DNA of 64,000 bases from Selaginella moellendorffii (taxonomy: Eukaryota > Streptophyta > Lycopodiopsida > Selaginellales > Selaginellaceae): assembly GCF_000143415.4 (NCBI RefSeq), contig NW_003314261.1:930001-994000 (forward strand). Direction: 5' to 3'. Positions 21,948-32,655 of the stretch are shown here, one piece after another. The position numbers and the translations under genes are program-made. How positions within the stretch are numbered: the stretch's first letter is position 1; each line of letters opens with the position of its first letter. Below the pieces are notes generated by a model, which had not been told where the DNA came from, made no database searches, and worked only from the letters and a program-made list of their open reading frames with translations.

Positions 21948-24092
21948 ATGGCGCTTGCGACGTTCTTGCTTGTCTTGTCGGCGATCGCCGGGATTTCATC
22001 GCTCGAGGATGCGTTTCTCCGCGAGATTTCGACGGCGCGGCCTCGGCACCAGGCCGAGCAGATGATCCGGGCTATGAATTTGCTGCCGCATGTCGACGAT
22101 TCCGCGGAGGATTCTTCTCCGGAGCTGGAAATGTCGGTGGAACGTCTTGTGGAGCGCCGGGTTGAGCTGGGAATCAAGGGCGATTCCGAGTCCGAGGTCA
22201 CGGTGGAGGATCTTGGACACCATGCGGGATATTTCAAGCTGGAGGGCACGCACTCCGCGAGGTAAAGCGATTTCTTTCCATCTCTTGCGCGCGATGAGAG
22301 AATACGCATGGCAGGATGTTCTACTTCTTCTTTGAGTCGCGACGGAATCGATCGAAGGACCCTCTTGTCCTTTGGATGACCGGCGGCCCGGGCTGTGGCA
22401 GCGAGGTCGCTCTCTTTTATGAGAATGGGCCGTTTCACATCGCCAAGAATCTATCTCTCTACTGGAACAAGTATGGCTGGGACAAGGTGAGCTACTTGAT
22501 AGAGAACTGGGTTTCTGTCTCGTTTCGGTAGAGAATGTGGTTTCTTTTCGGCGATCTCATGCTGCTTTTTTGCCAGGTTTCCAACATCATCTTTGTCGAT
22601 CAACCAATTGGAACGGGATTTAGCTATAGCAGTGACGTTCGAGATATCAGGCACGATGAGAAAGGCGTGAGCAAGGATATGTATGATTTTCTCGAGGTAC
22701 TTTCACCACTTTTTTTTTCTCTTCGTCTACTATTTATGTTTCCTTCTCTGTCATGAACAGGCATTCTTCAAGAAGCATCCCGAGTATGCTGACCGGGATT
22801 TCTATGTCACCGGAGAATCTTACGCTGGCCATTATATCCCCGCTGTTGCAACTAACATCCACGATCACAACAAGAAGAAAGATGGCATCACCATCAACCT
22901 CAAGGTCGGTCGTGTGGAACATTTAGTACGTTATCGTGGATCGGGTACTTTTAATTGTTGCAGGGCGTGGCAATCGGGAATGGGCTTACACAGCCGGAGA
23001 TCCAGTACGAGGCTTATGGTGACTACGCGTTGGAGATGAAACTCATCAATGAGGACCAATACAAGAAGATCAGCAAGATTTATCCGGTTTGTAGCGTGGC
23101 TGTCAAGCTCTGCGGTGAGTTTGTCACTCTGGGAATGAAACGATGGCTTATAATGTGCGTTTTGCAGGAGAGAAGGGGACTGTGACTTGCCTTGCAGCTT
23201 TGCTTATCTGCCAGACGATTTTTCAGTCCATCTTATCTATAGCTGGTAACATAAACGTAAGCATCTGTTCGGTTCTGGAAATGTCATCTATGGTTTTAAC
23301 GTTTCCCTTCGCAGTACTACGACATAAGGAAGCCATGCGTGGGCCAACTTTGCTACGACTTCTCGGCCATGGAGGAGTTCCTCAACCAAGATTCCACCCG
23401 AGTCGCCTTGGGTGTGAGGAACCGCACCTTCGTCTCATGCAACCCCGTGGTCTACGAAGCTATGCTCGTCGACTGGATGCGAAACCTGGAAGTGGGAATC
23501 CCAGCTCTTCTGGAAGATGGCATCAAGCTGCTCGTGTACGCAGGCGAATACGATCTCATTTGCAACTGGCTCGGTAAGCTACCATTTCACTCATGAACAG
23601 CCTCGTCGATAAGTTCGTTTCTAAAATGCAGGAAACTCTCGCTGGGTCACTGCCATGGATTGGTCCGGCCAGCAATCTTACGCGGAGGCATCGTGGGAGG
23701 ATTTTAGCGTGGATGGCGAGACGGCAGGCTCGGTCTCTGGCTATGGTCCCTTGACCTTCCTCAAGGTATGTTTCTACAAACATCTGGTTCGTTTTCTAGT
23801 TCTTTTGCTTAGTAGTTCTTTAGATGATAGAACTCTAGTTCTATAGTTCTAGTTCTTTAGATGATAGAACTCTAGTTCAATAGTTCTAGAGTGTTCTAGA
23901 GTGAGTTTTCTTTGACTTGGCAAGTTCTGAAGAACTTTTCCTCAGGTCCATGACGCGGGGCATATGGTGCCGATGGATCAACCAAAGAACTCGCTGGAAA
24001 TGATCTCGCGATGGATGAAAGGAGATTCGCTTGCTAGGGGAAAAGAAGAGATGGCCATAGACGAGGAGGCTTTCTTGGTAGAGACCTTTTGA
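21948..24092 (+). CDS. Serine carboxypeptidase-like protein (S10 family)
   Basis: Secreted or vacuolar serine carboxypeptidase. Nine exons (21948-22261, 22315-22486, 22577-22696, 22761-22904, 22964-23114, 23168-23256, 23315-23573, 23632-23765, 23946-24092) give 509 aa. A signal peptide spans about residues 1-21 ([18 protein letters not shown]), then an acidic propeptide. The catalytic triad is visible: Ser in [12 protein letters not shown], Asp in [14 protein letters not shown], His in [13 protein letters not shown]. The oxyanion loop reads [15 protein letters not shown], where most relatives have GGPGCSS; the Ser-to-Gly change is noteworthy. EYDLICNW and FYENGPF place it near the SCPL47-49 group. 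Intron 8 is expanded by short repeats (see 23806). Confidence 0.93.
23806..23905 (+). repeat. Short tandem/inverted repeats in intron 8 of the carboxypeptidase gene
   Basis: AGTTCTTTAGATGATAGAAC followed by TCTAGTTC occurs twice in a row with a period near 38 bp, then degenerates into AGTTCTAGA units. The unit is partly self-complementary (GTTCTA/TAGAAC). It makes this intron about 180 bp against roughly 50-90 bp for the others. Confidence 0.7.
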
Positions 24093-24290
24093 GAAGAACG
24101 TAGCGAACCTGGCGTGAAGAACAGAGTCCCCTGTTTTAATCAAAGGAGGCGTTTGGAGTTCGATTCCTTGAGTCTAGTGTAGGGTTTGGGGAAACGCAGC
24201 GTGTTGGAAGAGGAGAGGCGCGAATCGATCAATGCTCCAGGGGTTCACGAGCGCTGCCCAGGGATTCGCGAGATTTACCAGTGGCGCCTC

Positions 24291-25599
24291 ATGTCTGCCA
24301 AGATCGTGAGCGCTGCCAAGCAAGCTGAGTTACTCAAGGAGCAGGGAAATCTCTACTTCAAGAAGGAGCGCCTCTCAGCTGCGATCGATGCCTACACCGA
24401 GGTACGCTGCGCTGCTCTTGATCGGGAAATCGCTCCAGTGGATCGGTATTTCGCGTGTGTTCCAGGCGATTACGCTGTGCCCGGACGTTCCAGTCTACTG
24501 GACCAATCGCGCGCTGTGCTATCAGAGAAAGGGGTAGAGTTTTTTCTTCTCTTTGTTTCTAGTGAGGAAGCGATTGTTTTGGCAGTGACTGGGAGAGAGT
24601 AGAGGCTGATTGCTCGAAAGCATTGGAGCTTGACAAGGCTTCGGTCAAGGTTGGTGAGTAGCTTTAGCGTTCTAGAAAGCTTCAAATCTACTGTGTTGTG
24701 GGATTCCAGGCTCATTACATGCTGGGACTGGCCTTGCTGAATAGCCAACACTATGCCGAAGCTATCAAGCAACTCGAGAAGGTAGAACGCAAAGAACATC
24801 CTTTTCCACTTCTTTTGAAGATTTTCTTCTTTTCGTTTCTCTCTCGCAGGCTCTTGACTTGGGGGGAGGTGCCAATCCCGCGGCTTACATGGTCGAGCAG
24901 ATCTGGCAGGAGCTTTCAAAGGCGAGGTACACGCAATGGGAAGTCGCGACCGCCGCAAGGCGGGCAAAGCAAAAGGAGATAAGGTACTGTGCGGTGTGAT
25001 TCGTGGCCGGTTTACGAGTCAGATGGATCCATTTATCAGAGAAATGTGTGAAGTCGCAGCCAAACGCGAGTACGATGAGGCGGTAGCCGCGAGAGCAGCG
25101 GCCGAGACTCCAATGGAAGACGACGACATTGTTGAGAGTGACGAGAGCGAATGGAAGGCCATCTCTAGATTGCGTGAAATCTATCAAGAAAAGCTTCGCA
25201 CCATCGCTGATATTTTCAACAAAGCTGCAGAATCAGATATCCCATCCGAGGTACATACATTTTCGTTTTCTAAGATCAATCCAACACGCGTTTTCTCTTT
25301 TTCACTTTTAGATTCCAGAGCACCTATGCTGCAAGATCACCATGGACGTGTTTAGAGATCCCGTGATCACGCCCAGTGGAGTGAGCTACGAAAGAGCCGT
25401 CCTCTTGGAGCACCTGAGAAAGGTGAGAAGAAACTCCTCTCTTTTCTTTCTCTGAAAAAGTTCTTCACAGGTTGGCAAATTCGATCCATGGACAAGAGCT
25501 CCCTTGGAGCCGGAGCAAATAGTCTCAAACCTGGCGCTCAAGGAAGCAGTGCAAGCGTATATGTTAGATCATGGCTGGGCTTACAAGCCTTACTATTAA
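24291..25599 (+). CDS. CHIP-type co-chaperone E3 ligase (TPR plus U-box)
   Basis: Orthologue of STUB1/CHIP, which binds Hsp70/Hsp90 tails by its TPRs and ubiquitinates clients in the cytosol. Exons 24291-24401, 24466-24533, 24586-24649, 24710-24781, 24850-24983, 25019-25250, 25312-25422 and 25471-25599 give 306 aa, the family length. Three TPRs lie at residues about 8-110 (AELLKEQGNLYFKKERLSAA, VYWTNRALCYQRKGDW, AHYMLGLALLNSQHYAEAI). A charged helical linker contains an acidic METPMEDDD-like patch. The U-box is at about 225-300 (CCKITMDVFRDPVITPSGVS, GKFDPWTRAPL). The intron at 24984-25018 would be only 35 bp and its acceptor is the least certain join. Start at 24291 (MSAKIVSAA) chosen as the first ATG leading into TPR1. 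Confidence 0.92.
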
Positions 25600-27029
25600 A
25601 CTCCATTGTTTAATAGTGGGGTTTAGGGTTTATAGCAACACATCCACTGCGCGTCCAAGGCTGTGTTTCACTGTTATGGCGCGCTTGGGGACGAGGATTT
25701 AAGAACCCAGAAAAATGGCAACAAAAACGATGACAATCGGATCCAGTATGCCAAACGCATAGAGTCGATGGCTATCAAGTATAGGCCTAAGAGATTCATC
25801 AAGTTCTCGATGGCTAGCTGGTTCTCGTAGCGCGCAGGAAAACTTTGTTTGCAAGTTTTTCACCTTTGGGATACGAGGGATGGTTTGCATAATGAAGTTT
25901 GGAACTCCTTGCTCCACGGCATGCTGTGGACGAAGGCGGTTAACATTCTCAGTGTCATCCCCGGACTCGTCGAGTCTGAACAAGCTTGTCCTTCCAAACG
26001 TCCCCGAAAGTGAATTTCCGTTCTCTCAGCAACAAGAGCATTGGCTCTCTCAGCGGCAAGGTTGCCACTTGAGAGCTCCCAAGTTCACAGAGGAGGGCCA
26101 ACAGAATCCTCACGAGTAATGACATGAGCAGAGTGGCTGAGGGAACCTATGTTGTTTCCTACCGGTGGAATGGTCAGGATCTTAAAGCGGAACATGGTAC
26201 TCTGAAGCTCTGTGAAGGGCTTCTGCACATCATGTGTGGCAATAAGATCATCTCTGAGGCTCCGGACTCTCCATGAACGTGAAATCAACATGTGCATGAA
26301 ATTGGAAGAGTAGTTTCACCCAACGGTTTCCCAAACATGAGGTTTTTCTCTCACTAATTTCGATCGATGGTGGTTTTGTGTAGGCACTTATTCAAGCGAG
26401 ATTATCTTCGCTTTGTATGCTGCGATTGGGGCCTTAAAAACTGTCCTTATAGTTTCATCGAATCCATTGATCATCCATTGAGCCCGGAAGATCTCCACAT
26501 TTCCAGATCTCTTGCAGGTTTTCTGATTTTCTTGGCTGGATTCTTGCTTACAAAATTCCCTTGTCAATTGAATTTAAGCAGGTTGGTCTTGCATATGGAA
26601 CTAGCAGGGATTTTGATGAGGGAAAACGTTGGTGCTCTTCACTTAGTTGAAGTAAGCTTTAACAAAATTGTTATTATGTAAAGTCGTTCACACATGGACA
26701 TTAAGAATGAAACAGATTAACAAATGAAAAGTTATTAGTGGAAGTTTTTCTGCCACCCAGGCACCCGAGCTCCAGAGCTCACCCAACTGTTAGAGATTCT
26801 CAGTGGTCAATGAGCTTGGTGTGCACAACAAGTGAAACATTGTGACTTTTGTTGGAAAAGCCAGTCAAAAAGTGTTTAAAAGTTTCTTTTTAGCGAAGTG
26901 AGATCCATGCTCTAGGAAAGCCTACGGAATTTAAAGGTGGCAATTTTCCTCTTCGAGATTACAAAACACCTGTTCAGATCATGGCTCATCCCTCAATAGT
27001 GGCATGCAAAGCAGAAAGCTCCAAACCCT
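25600..27029. other. Gene-relic region with competing open frames on both strands
   Basis: No firm gene. On the plus strand 26124-26276 is an intact 50-codon frame (MSRVAEGTYVVSYRWNGQDL...), and 26375-26475 reads a hydrophobic stretch. On the minus strand, 26100-25700 gives three overlapping protein-like frames, including LAAERANALVAERTEI and a tail ending in a hydrophobic segment. This looks like one or two decayed genes with frameshifts. Families not recognised. Confidence 0.35.
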
Positions 27030-27428
27030 CTACTTGTAGCCATGCTGCACCCGATATTCATACGTTAGCTTTGGCTGGTCGTGCTTGTAGCCCCGCATGA
27101 GCGCCGAATAGAAGCCACGGAGAAGGAAAATAACCTGGCAATCGCAGGTTGCTGGGCTCACCAAGAAGGAGAACTTGAAGCCTGGCCCATCATAAATCTC
27201 GCGCAGCGCCGTCACTTCGTCGACTTCCTCCTGCGAGAAGCCGCTGCTCCTGTCAGGGGGCCATTCCTCGCCTCTCACGCACCAGTATAAACGGTTCCCA
27301 CGTTCATCCATGGGCCCGAAGGTGCCCTTGGGAAGCGTGGCTGCCGAGTGATCTCCGTTGGTAGGGCAATACCTCTTCCTGCATCTGTCGGCCATCGGAA
27401 CCTTGGGGACCGTGGCCTGCGCCGCCAT
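27030..27428 (-). CDS. Hypothetical protein, 132 aa
   Basis: An open frame from ATG 27428 (MAAQATVPKVPMADRCRKRY). The middle reads NRLYWCVRGEEWPPDRSSGF and a Glu-rich segment; the end reads GYKHDQPKLTYEYRVQHGYK. An internal GTGAGC...CAG of 27 bp is in frame and too short to be a plausible intron. Codon use is GC-rich, as in the neighbouring real genes, unlike the AT-rich DNA that follows, so I think it is a real gene. Family not recognised. Confidence 0.55.
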   Translation of the reverse strand: MAAQATVPKVPMADRCRKRYCPTNGDHSAATLPKGTFGPMDERGNRLYWCVRGEEWPPDRSSGFSQEEVDEVTALREIYDGPGFKFSFLVSPATCDCQVIFLLRGFYSALMRGYKHDQPKLTYEYRVQHGYK

Positions 27429-28629
27429 AGCCGGAAAACCCTAAACGAAGGGCGTGATCTAACGACTGGGATTAATCGGCACGAAAGTCATTTCCTATTT
27501 TCTACGAGTATCCCGTCCTGGAATCCTGCGCCAAGTTCGGTGTCTGTGCAAAAAATGTGCTGCACTCCGTGATTTCACTTCTTTTTCCTTTTCTTTGAAC
27601 TTGCTTGAGCTTTCGTGCTGCTCGAATCGCGTTGCGCCTTGGTGTTATTTGGAGCAGTTCAGCTCTTTGCGAAGCGCTTAGAGGAAGTTTCTTGTAGGGA
27701 TTTCCTTTCTCCACCCATTCTTCCCAATCCCGACTCTGGTTTTTTTGTTTTTTTTTTTGTTTTTCTTTCCTGCCCAGGATAGACAAGAGCGTGATGGAGC
27801 ATTTGTAGAACCGCAACAATGGAGCTCAAGAACAATAATTTGGGCAATGGAGCTCACGAATGTTGTAGCGTTGGAGATTTTGTTTCGCTGGATGAAATCT
27901 AGCTCCCTTGGATCACCCTTGGCCTCGAGTACACATTTAGAACCGTGATGGAATGGAAGGTTTCTCCAACCACCGAGTCATAGAACCTTGGGCAGTTAAC
28001 TCGTGAAGACCAGCTCGAATCTTCATAACGAACATTTTAGAGACGTTGTTTTGATTGGTACTTATCCTTCGATTTATAGGGGCTTCTCAGCTCAGCGCAT
28101 TTCAAGTTTCTTAGATCTAGAGGAGAGGGTGTAAGGGCGCTGCTGAGATGGAGCACAGGTACAGCAGCTGCCACTGCTCCTTCACAGCAGTGGAAAGCTT
28201 TGCCATGGCACTGGAGGTTAATGGCTGGCCGTGATCACGGAGCAAAAGCGGTTGTTTGCTGAGGTCTTTTTTTTCATTTAGCTCGTCATATTCACTTGAG
28301 CACTAGCTTGATAGCATCCTCGACCATCCCAGGCCTACAAAACCCAGCAATATCGTGTGGTGATGGCGTTTGGAACATTTAAGAAGATAAACAAGAAAAC
28401 AAATAAGAAGATAAATAAGAAAACAATACAGTTTTTCCACATGACAATACAATCATAGAAACAAGAGAATGAGAATATAACAATGGCTTAAATCATGTAG
28501 TAGTATGGGTATAAAACTCAATTTTCCCCTTCCTAAAAAATATCATCCAAATTATAACCAAAACTTAAAAATACTTTCATCCTTAATTTCCCATAAAATA
28601 GTTATTCCACTGAATTAACATCTGAATTG
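27429..28629. other. Intergenic, no firm gene
   Basis: 27820-27903 has a short plus-strand frame (MELKNNNLGNGAHECC...) and 27919-27988 a second one, both looking like gene debris. Beyond 28260 the DNA is AT-rich and repeat-like, with an imperfect repeat of AAGATAAA.AAGAAAACAA near 28384-28430. Confidence 0.35.
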
Positions 28630-28707
28630 TCTTGTAGCATATTTTCACCATCCTTTGAGTAAAAACATCAGCTAAACCAACATTCCTAACATCAATTTCT
28701 AAGATTT
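28630..28707 (-). mobile_element. Ty1/copia pol remnant (C-terminal RNase H)
   Basis: The minus strand reads IDVRNVGLADVFTQRMVK, matching the (V/L)AD(I/V)(F/L)TK motif near the end of copia RNase H. No intact LTRs located; the surrounding frames are broken. Confidence 0.55.
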
Positions 28708-28960
28708 AAATGATAGGACTGATCCATGACATCACTAGAGTGTAAACATATTTTAAACTTGATCACATGGAACAGTGGATGAATTTTCAAAATAGTGAGC
28801 AAGTTTAATTAAGTGTAAACAAGATCTTTGAAGTCCCCTGAAGACAACTTAGCACTACCACCTTTTTTCAAAGACTTGACAACTTAAAGAAAATCTTATC
28901 ACCTCCATCAAGTTGGCAAAGTTGAACATAGGCAACCTCAAGAACAAGACAAGAAGTTGG

Positions 28961-29302
28961 CTAATGAGTATTGTTGTTATCAAATTTCTCTTGCATATCC
29001 TCAAGGAAATCATAGGCAAGAGACATTTGAATGGAACTTAAACTCAAACCTACAGGAAACTTTGGTTCATAGCACCATGATATGAGATATGCTAATAGCA
29101 GATTATTAAACTTTATTTTGAGGAAATTAAAGTAAAGGTAAGTATCTTTCCCATACAAGTCAAGTTTTCTATAAAATAGATCAACATATCTTCCTTCAAT
29201 CTGCCCATTTGCTTGTGCATGCTCACCACTACTCATGCTTAATTTAGTCTCTAACTTTTCAAAGATTTCCAAATTGAAGTTTTCTAAGAAGCTGCTACAC
29301 AA
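28961..29302 (-). mobile_element. Ty3/gypsy integrase remnant
   Basis: A 113-codon minus-strand frame contains KLSMSSGEHAQANGQIEG, the counterpart of the LSTAYHPQTDGQTE-type stretch of gypsy integrases, followed by degraded equivalents of the AEFAYN and PFEL.YGR segments and a C-terminal DFLEDMQEK. Only the C-terminal half of the core is recognisable, and the catalytic triad cannot be assigned. Confidence 0.6.
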
Positions 29303-30309
29303 TAGATCACGCTAGTGGTCTAGTGCCCATTCAAGTTCAGATTTGGGGCATTCTCTTTATTGTAGCTCTGACTCTAGCAGTGAGTGCCAAATCCTTTCAT
29401 CCCACTCTTCCACTGCCATCGCCCAGATGAGCTCTTCTACCAAGTCTAGCTCACCCCTCCCTTTGACACCGATCCAAGCACCACCCTAGCTGCGTGCGGA
29501 TCTTAAATGGTTCTAGCATAGAGAAAGAAACATAGAAAAAATAATCCCCAGCAAGCATTTCATAATCTTTAAGTCTCCATGAGTAAATTGATTTTTAAAG
29601 CCTTATAAATTTTTTAAATAAACATCATTTACCAATTAAACACTAAAGTGAAAAGTAGAGTGCTGGTGGTGTCCGTAGAGCCTTGGCTGGAGGTGGAAGT
29701 TTCAGCCCTAGCTCACCAGCAAACTTGGTGGCGTTATTTGTGCCCCATGTTTTCTCTTGCTTGCTATTACTATTCTTTTCCCATCCATTGCTAATGCACC
29801 AAACATGACAACTATAAGTCCAACTAGAACCCTAAACTCATACTCCAAAAGCTGCATAGGAATAAAAGCTTTTATTCCTCTAACAATTCAGCCAAGACTT
29901 CAGCTAGCAACCTAATCCACTCTTGCCCACAATGTGGGCACACTGTACTCACTTGCTGCTCACTAGATAACCTTGTTTGTTCCGCACGTCGCCACTCGAA
30001 TACACCGCGTCACCACATCAGTTCTACGCTGTGCTCCATTGTCCTACCTCTCCGACTCACGCCAAGCTCCCCTTGTCATTCTCCTCTCTTCCCTAACTTC
30101 CTTCTGCCAACTCCCAGAATATCCTCTTTTCGAATATTCTCTAGAATCTCGTCACTTCTCCATTCCACGACTCGCCAACTCTTCAAATATTAGAAAAACA
30201 AAAGAAAATGCCATACCTTGCCAATATTTTATCACTGACACTGGAGGAAGGCGATCACCCTCCAGCTTTGCAGCAGAGCAGCAACATTATTACCAATTTG
30301 AGTCCATTC
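29303..30309. other. Intergenic repeat land
   Basis: No gene recognised. Plus-strand open frames at 29973-30320 and 30208-30531 look like chance: the latter overlaps the better-supported minus-strand transporter fragment. Confidence 0.4.
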
Positions 30310-30600
30310 CTAGCTGCTAACTTTCTCCCGGATCTCTGCCACCACCAGTCTCGTCAGCAGCAGCCCTACCACCAGCGCCGCCACCATCAGCGTGTAGAAA
30401 ACTTTGTCCCAGCCGCTGGTGGAGAGATATCCTGTCAACACTGGCCAGATTGCCTCCCCAGCGATCCACACCCATCAATGATCGCAGTCACTGTTGCCAG
30501 AGCTCTCACGTCGCCCTTGAGTGAGCTGTGAGTTCCCAGGGCCATTGATGAGCATCCCTATGATCATCATTAGGGCGATGCTCGATGCCATCGACGTTGA
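30310..30600 (-). pseudogene. Glycerol-3-phosphate transporter (MFS) 3' fragment
   Basis: Minus-strand pieces read in order LMMIIGMLINGP, GTHSSLKGDVRALATVTAII, DGCGS and then, one base out of frame, PVLTGYLSTSGWDKVFYTLM and VVGLLLTRLVVAEIREK before a TAG (30310-30312). This is the C-terminal end of the plant putative glycerol-3-phosphate transporter family (compare the ALATVTAIIDG.GS hallmark). A block of about 12 residues after NGP is missing and a one-base frameshift lies near 30452, so it is a processed or truncated relic. No upstream part of the gene was found. Confidence 0.7.
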
Positions 30601-30921
30601 TCTATAACGGTAGTCATGGGAGCTTGCTTAAGTTTTGAGTAAATTTGATAAACTTCGATGGCTCCAAAGTTTAAAGTCCCCCAACTTTTTCGTTCAAGTT
30701 TTCTTCAACTTGTTTTCTGACTTGACAAGGGTAGTCAATGGTGATAGCATTTGCAATGCTACTGAAACAGATTTCAGAAGAGGTTGGATGTCCAGAAACT
30801 ATTTGGAGACCAAAAGATAGCACTATATTACAAAACTTCGAAGTTGATCGGACGGCCAAAAAAAACACCCTGCCATTTATCCCTCAGATTGAATCTCATG
30901 ATTAAGTTAGTATACTGAAAG

Positions 30922-30923
30922 CA

Positions 30924-30956
<33 letters not shown>
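30922..30956 (+). repeat. (CT)n(CA)n compound microsatellite
   Basis: A run of CT dinucleotides passes directly into a run of CA dinucleotides. Confidence 0.9.
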
Positions 30957-31149
30957 GCATTTTTAGGAGCGTGATTGGTAAGTGCAAACTTTGTTCCCGA
31001 TCTCTCTTGCCAAAGCACGTAAGTTTAACACCAGACACCTCGAGAGAAGTGTTGAACTTTTCAACATCATGAAGTATACCGTTGATCTGTAGTAGAAAGC
31101 CAAATAATTGACGATAAACTAACATAACAGAGAATAAAAATATTTTAAT

Positions 31150-31420
31150 ACTTATTGTCGACTTTCTAGCCCAAGATTTGAAGAGACCATGTTTGAGCTT
31201 GCTCCTAAGATCTTGAGGTTCTATTTTCAATGCCTCGGCCCATTCTCTGACTGTTGGTTCACGTCCAAGCTGCTCGCTCATGCTGGTAAACAAGCTATAA
31301 TTTAGCACACAAGTCAGCATTGCCTCATATATCTACAAAAAATGTACCTTGAATTCCCACCTGAAAACCATTGATAGCTTCCAGCTCCTTGGCAGCAGAC
31401 ATTAGAGTCCTCCTAGATAC
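31150..31420 (-). pseudogene. Sigma-70-type factor fragment (plastid sigma-like)
   Basis: Two minus-strand pieces look like adjacent exons: about 31361-31420 (LMSAAKELEAINGFQ, then a GTGGGA donor) and about 31150-31281 after a CCAG acceptor (MSEQLGREPTVREWAEALKI, EPQDLRSKLKHGLF). The motif LGREPT..EWA..L......L...L is typical of the region just before conserved region 2 of sigma-70 factors, and nuclear genes for plastid sigma factors carry it. The frame then runs into AT-rich sequence without regions 2-4, so this is a truncated relic. Confidence 0.6.
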
Positions 31421-31939
31421 TTCTGGACAATACAACTTTTCTCGATTCCGCTGGAAAGATCTCTGTCATCTTCCATTTCGTTCTTGCTCTTCTCTGCTAC
31501 CTGTGCTCTTTTCATCATTTGTTTGCACGTCCTAAAGGTAACCTCCCCTCTAAGTCGTAGAAAGAAGTTCATTGACTTGCAATCCCGTTTGTTCTACTTT
31601 TTCTGTTCTTTCAATCCTCGTGATTACTATAAGGCAAAGAATTTCCAGCTAAGAGAATAAATTTCTATGACATCAGTGGAAGACGTACCATGGTAGAACT
31701 AGGCTCCAAAGCCGCAGATTTCATTTAAATGATCCAATTTTGTGAAGCATTCCCTCCTCAAGTGACATCAAAACAAGAGGTGTTTGAAAATTAGATACTT
31801 CTTCCTACTTGGATGGCACACGATAAAATAAACCTCCAGTCCAATGGAAGGCAATATTTGTACAGTGCCATCGCTCCCATTTCCTCATTTAGGTTTTCGT
31901 TAGCACGGTAAACCTCAGCTGCTGGTTAAGACTGATCAA

Positions 31940-32001
31940 GTGGGGATAGCTCCGTCAGACTGAAAATCTGAAGGCCGCATGTTCGATCCACGCTCACCCC
32001 A
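31940..32001 (+). pseudogene. tRNA-Phe(GAA) pseudogene lacking part of the D arm
   Basis: GTGGGGATAGCTC is followed directly by CGTCAGACTGAAAATCTGAA (anticodon stem-loop with anticodon GAA), then a GGTTCGATCC-type T arm (GTTCGATCCACGC) and TCACCCCA. Compared with plant tRNA-Phe, about 11 nt of the D loop and its 3' strand are absent, and the acceptor stem has changed ends. The D-arm deletion makes it non-functional in all likelihood. Confidence 0.75.
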
Positions 32002-32381
32002 TAATTTTTTTCATCTAAGAGAAGTTGACACCATCCTTCTCTGAGAGTCAAATTTTTATTGGCAACACATGACAAGGTTTTGCATTGGTTATTGGATGTT
32101 CCAGCAAGAACACCACTGCCCGAGGTACTCATCTAGATTATGAAGGGCAGATCTATCCTTCGCTTCTGTGCCCTGCATGATCGTTGCTTGTCTTGTGGAG
32201 AAGAAAAAAATGTCCTAGCTAAAAAGAGACTTGTCAAATAGAAACGAGTTCACAAAGAGGTGTTGAAAAAATCAATCCTCCTCACAAGCTTCATGCAAAC
32301 ATTGTCAAGATGATATCACAAGGAGTATCAACTGTGTTTTGAATGCATTTTTTTGTGATATGTAGAATACCGAATGGCAGT

Positions 32382-32655
32382 GTGATTCTCCAGCTTCATC
32401 CCATAGTCAAAATGCTCCTCATCGTAACAATTGCTTCATGATCACGCTGAGAAAACTAAGAACTTACCAGTCGGCTGGCAGACTTGTCCTCACCCTGAGC
32501 ACGGCCCAGGGTCCAGCGGTGGCTTGTACAGCTGCACGAAACGAGGAGAGAGCACAGCATCATAACATGACTTGCAAATACGGAATATCCAGCAAGCTGA
32601 AGCTGTGAAGTCCGCTGGAAATTGCCTCAGCGACAAAGGCACCCCATCTCCCCAA
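32382..32655 (-). pseudogene. Partial copy of the F-box gene at 34832-36139
   Basis: About 270 bp closely match 35785-36130: the block GTGATTCTCCAGCTTCATCC and what follows, the GAGCACGGCCCAGGG block and the GAGAGCACAGCATCATA block. The copy has deletions of roughly 70 bp in the F-box-coding part and several frame-breaking indels. It spans the exon 1/exon 2 junction and retains intron sequence, so it arose by DNA duplication and not through mRNA. Confidence 0.8.

Noticed and set aside
30208-30531. Plus-strand 107-codon frame
   Set aside because: The opposite strand carries a recognisable transporter C-terminus, so this is antisense.
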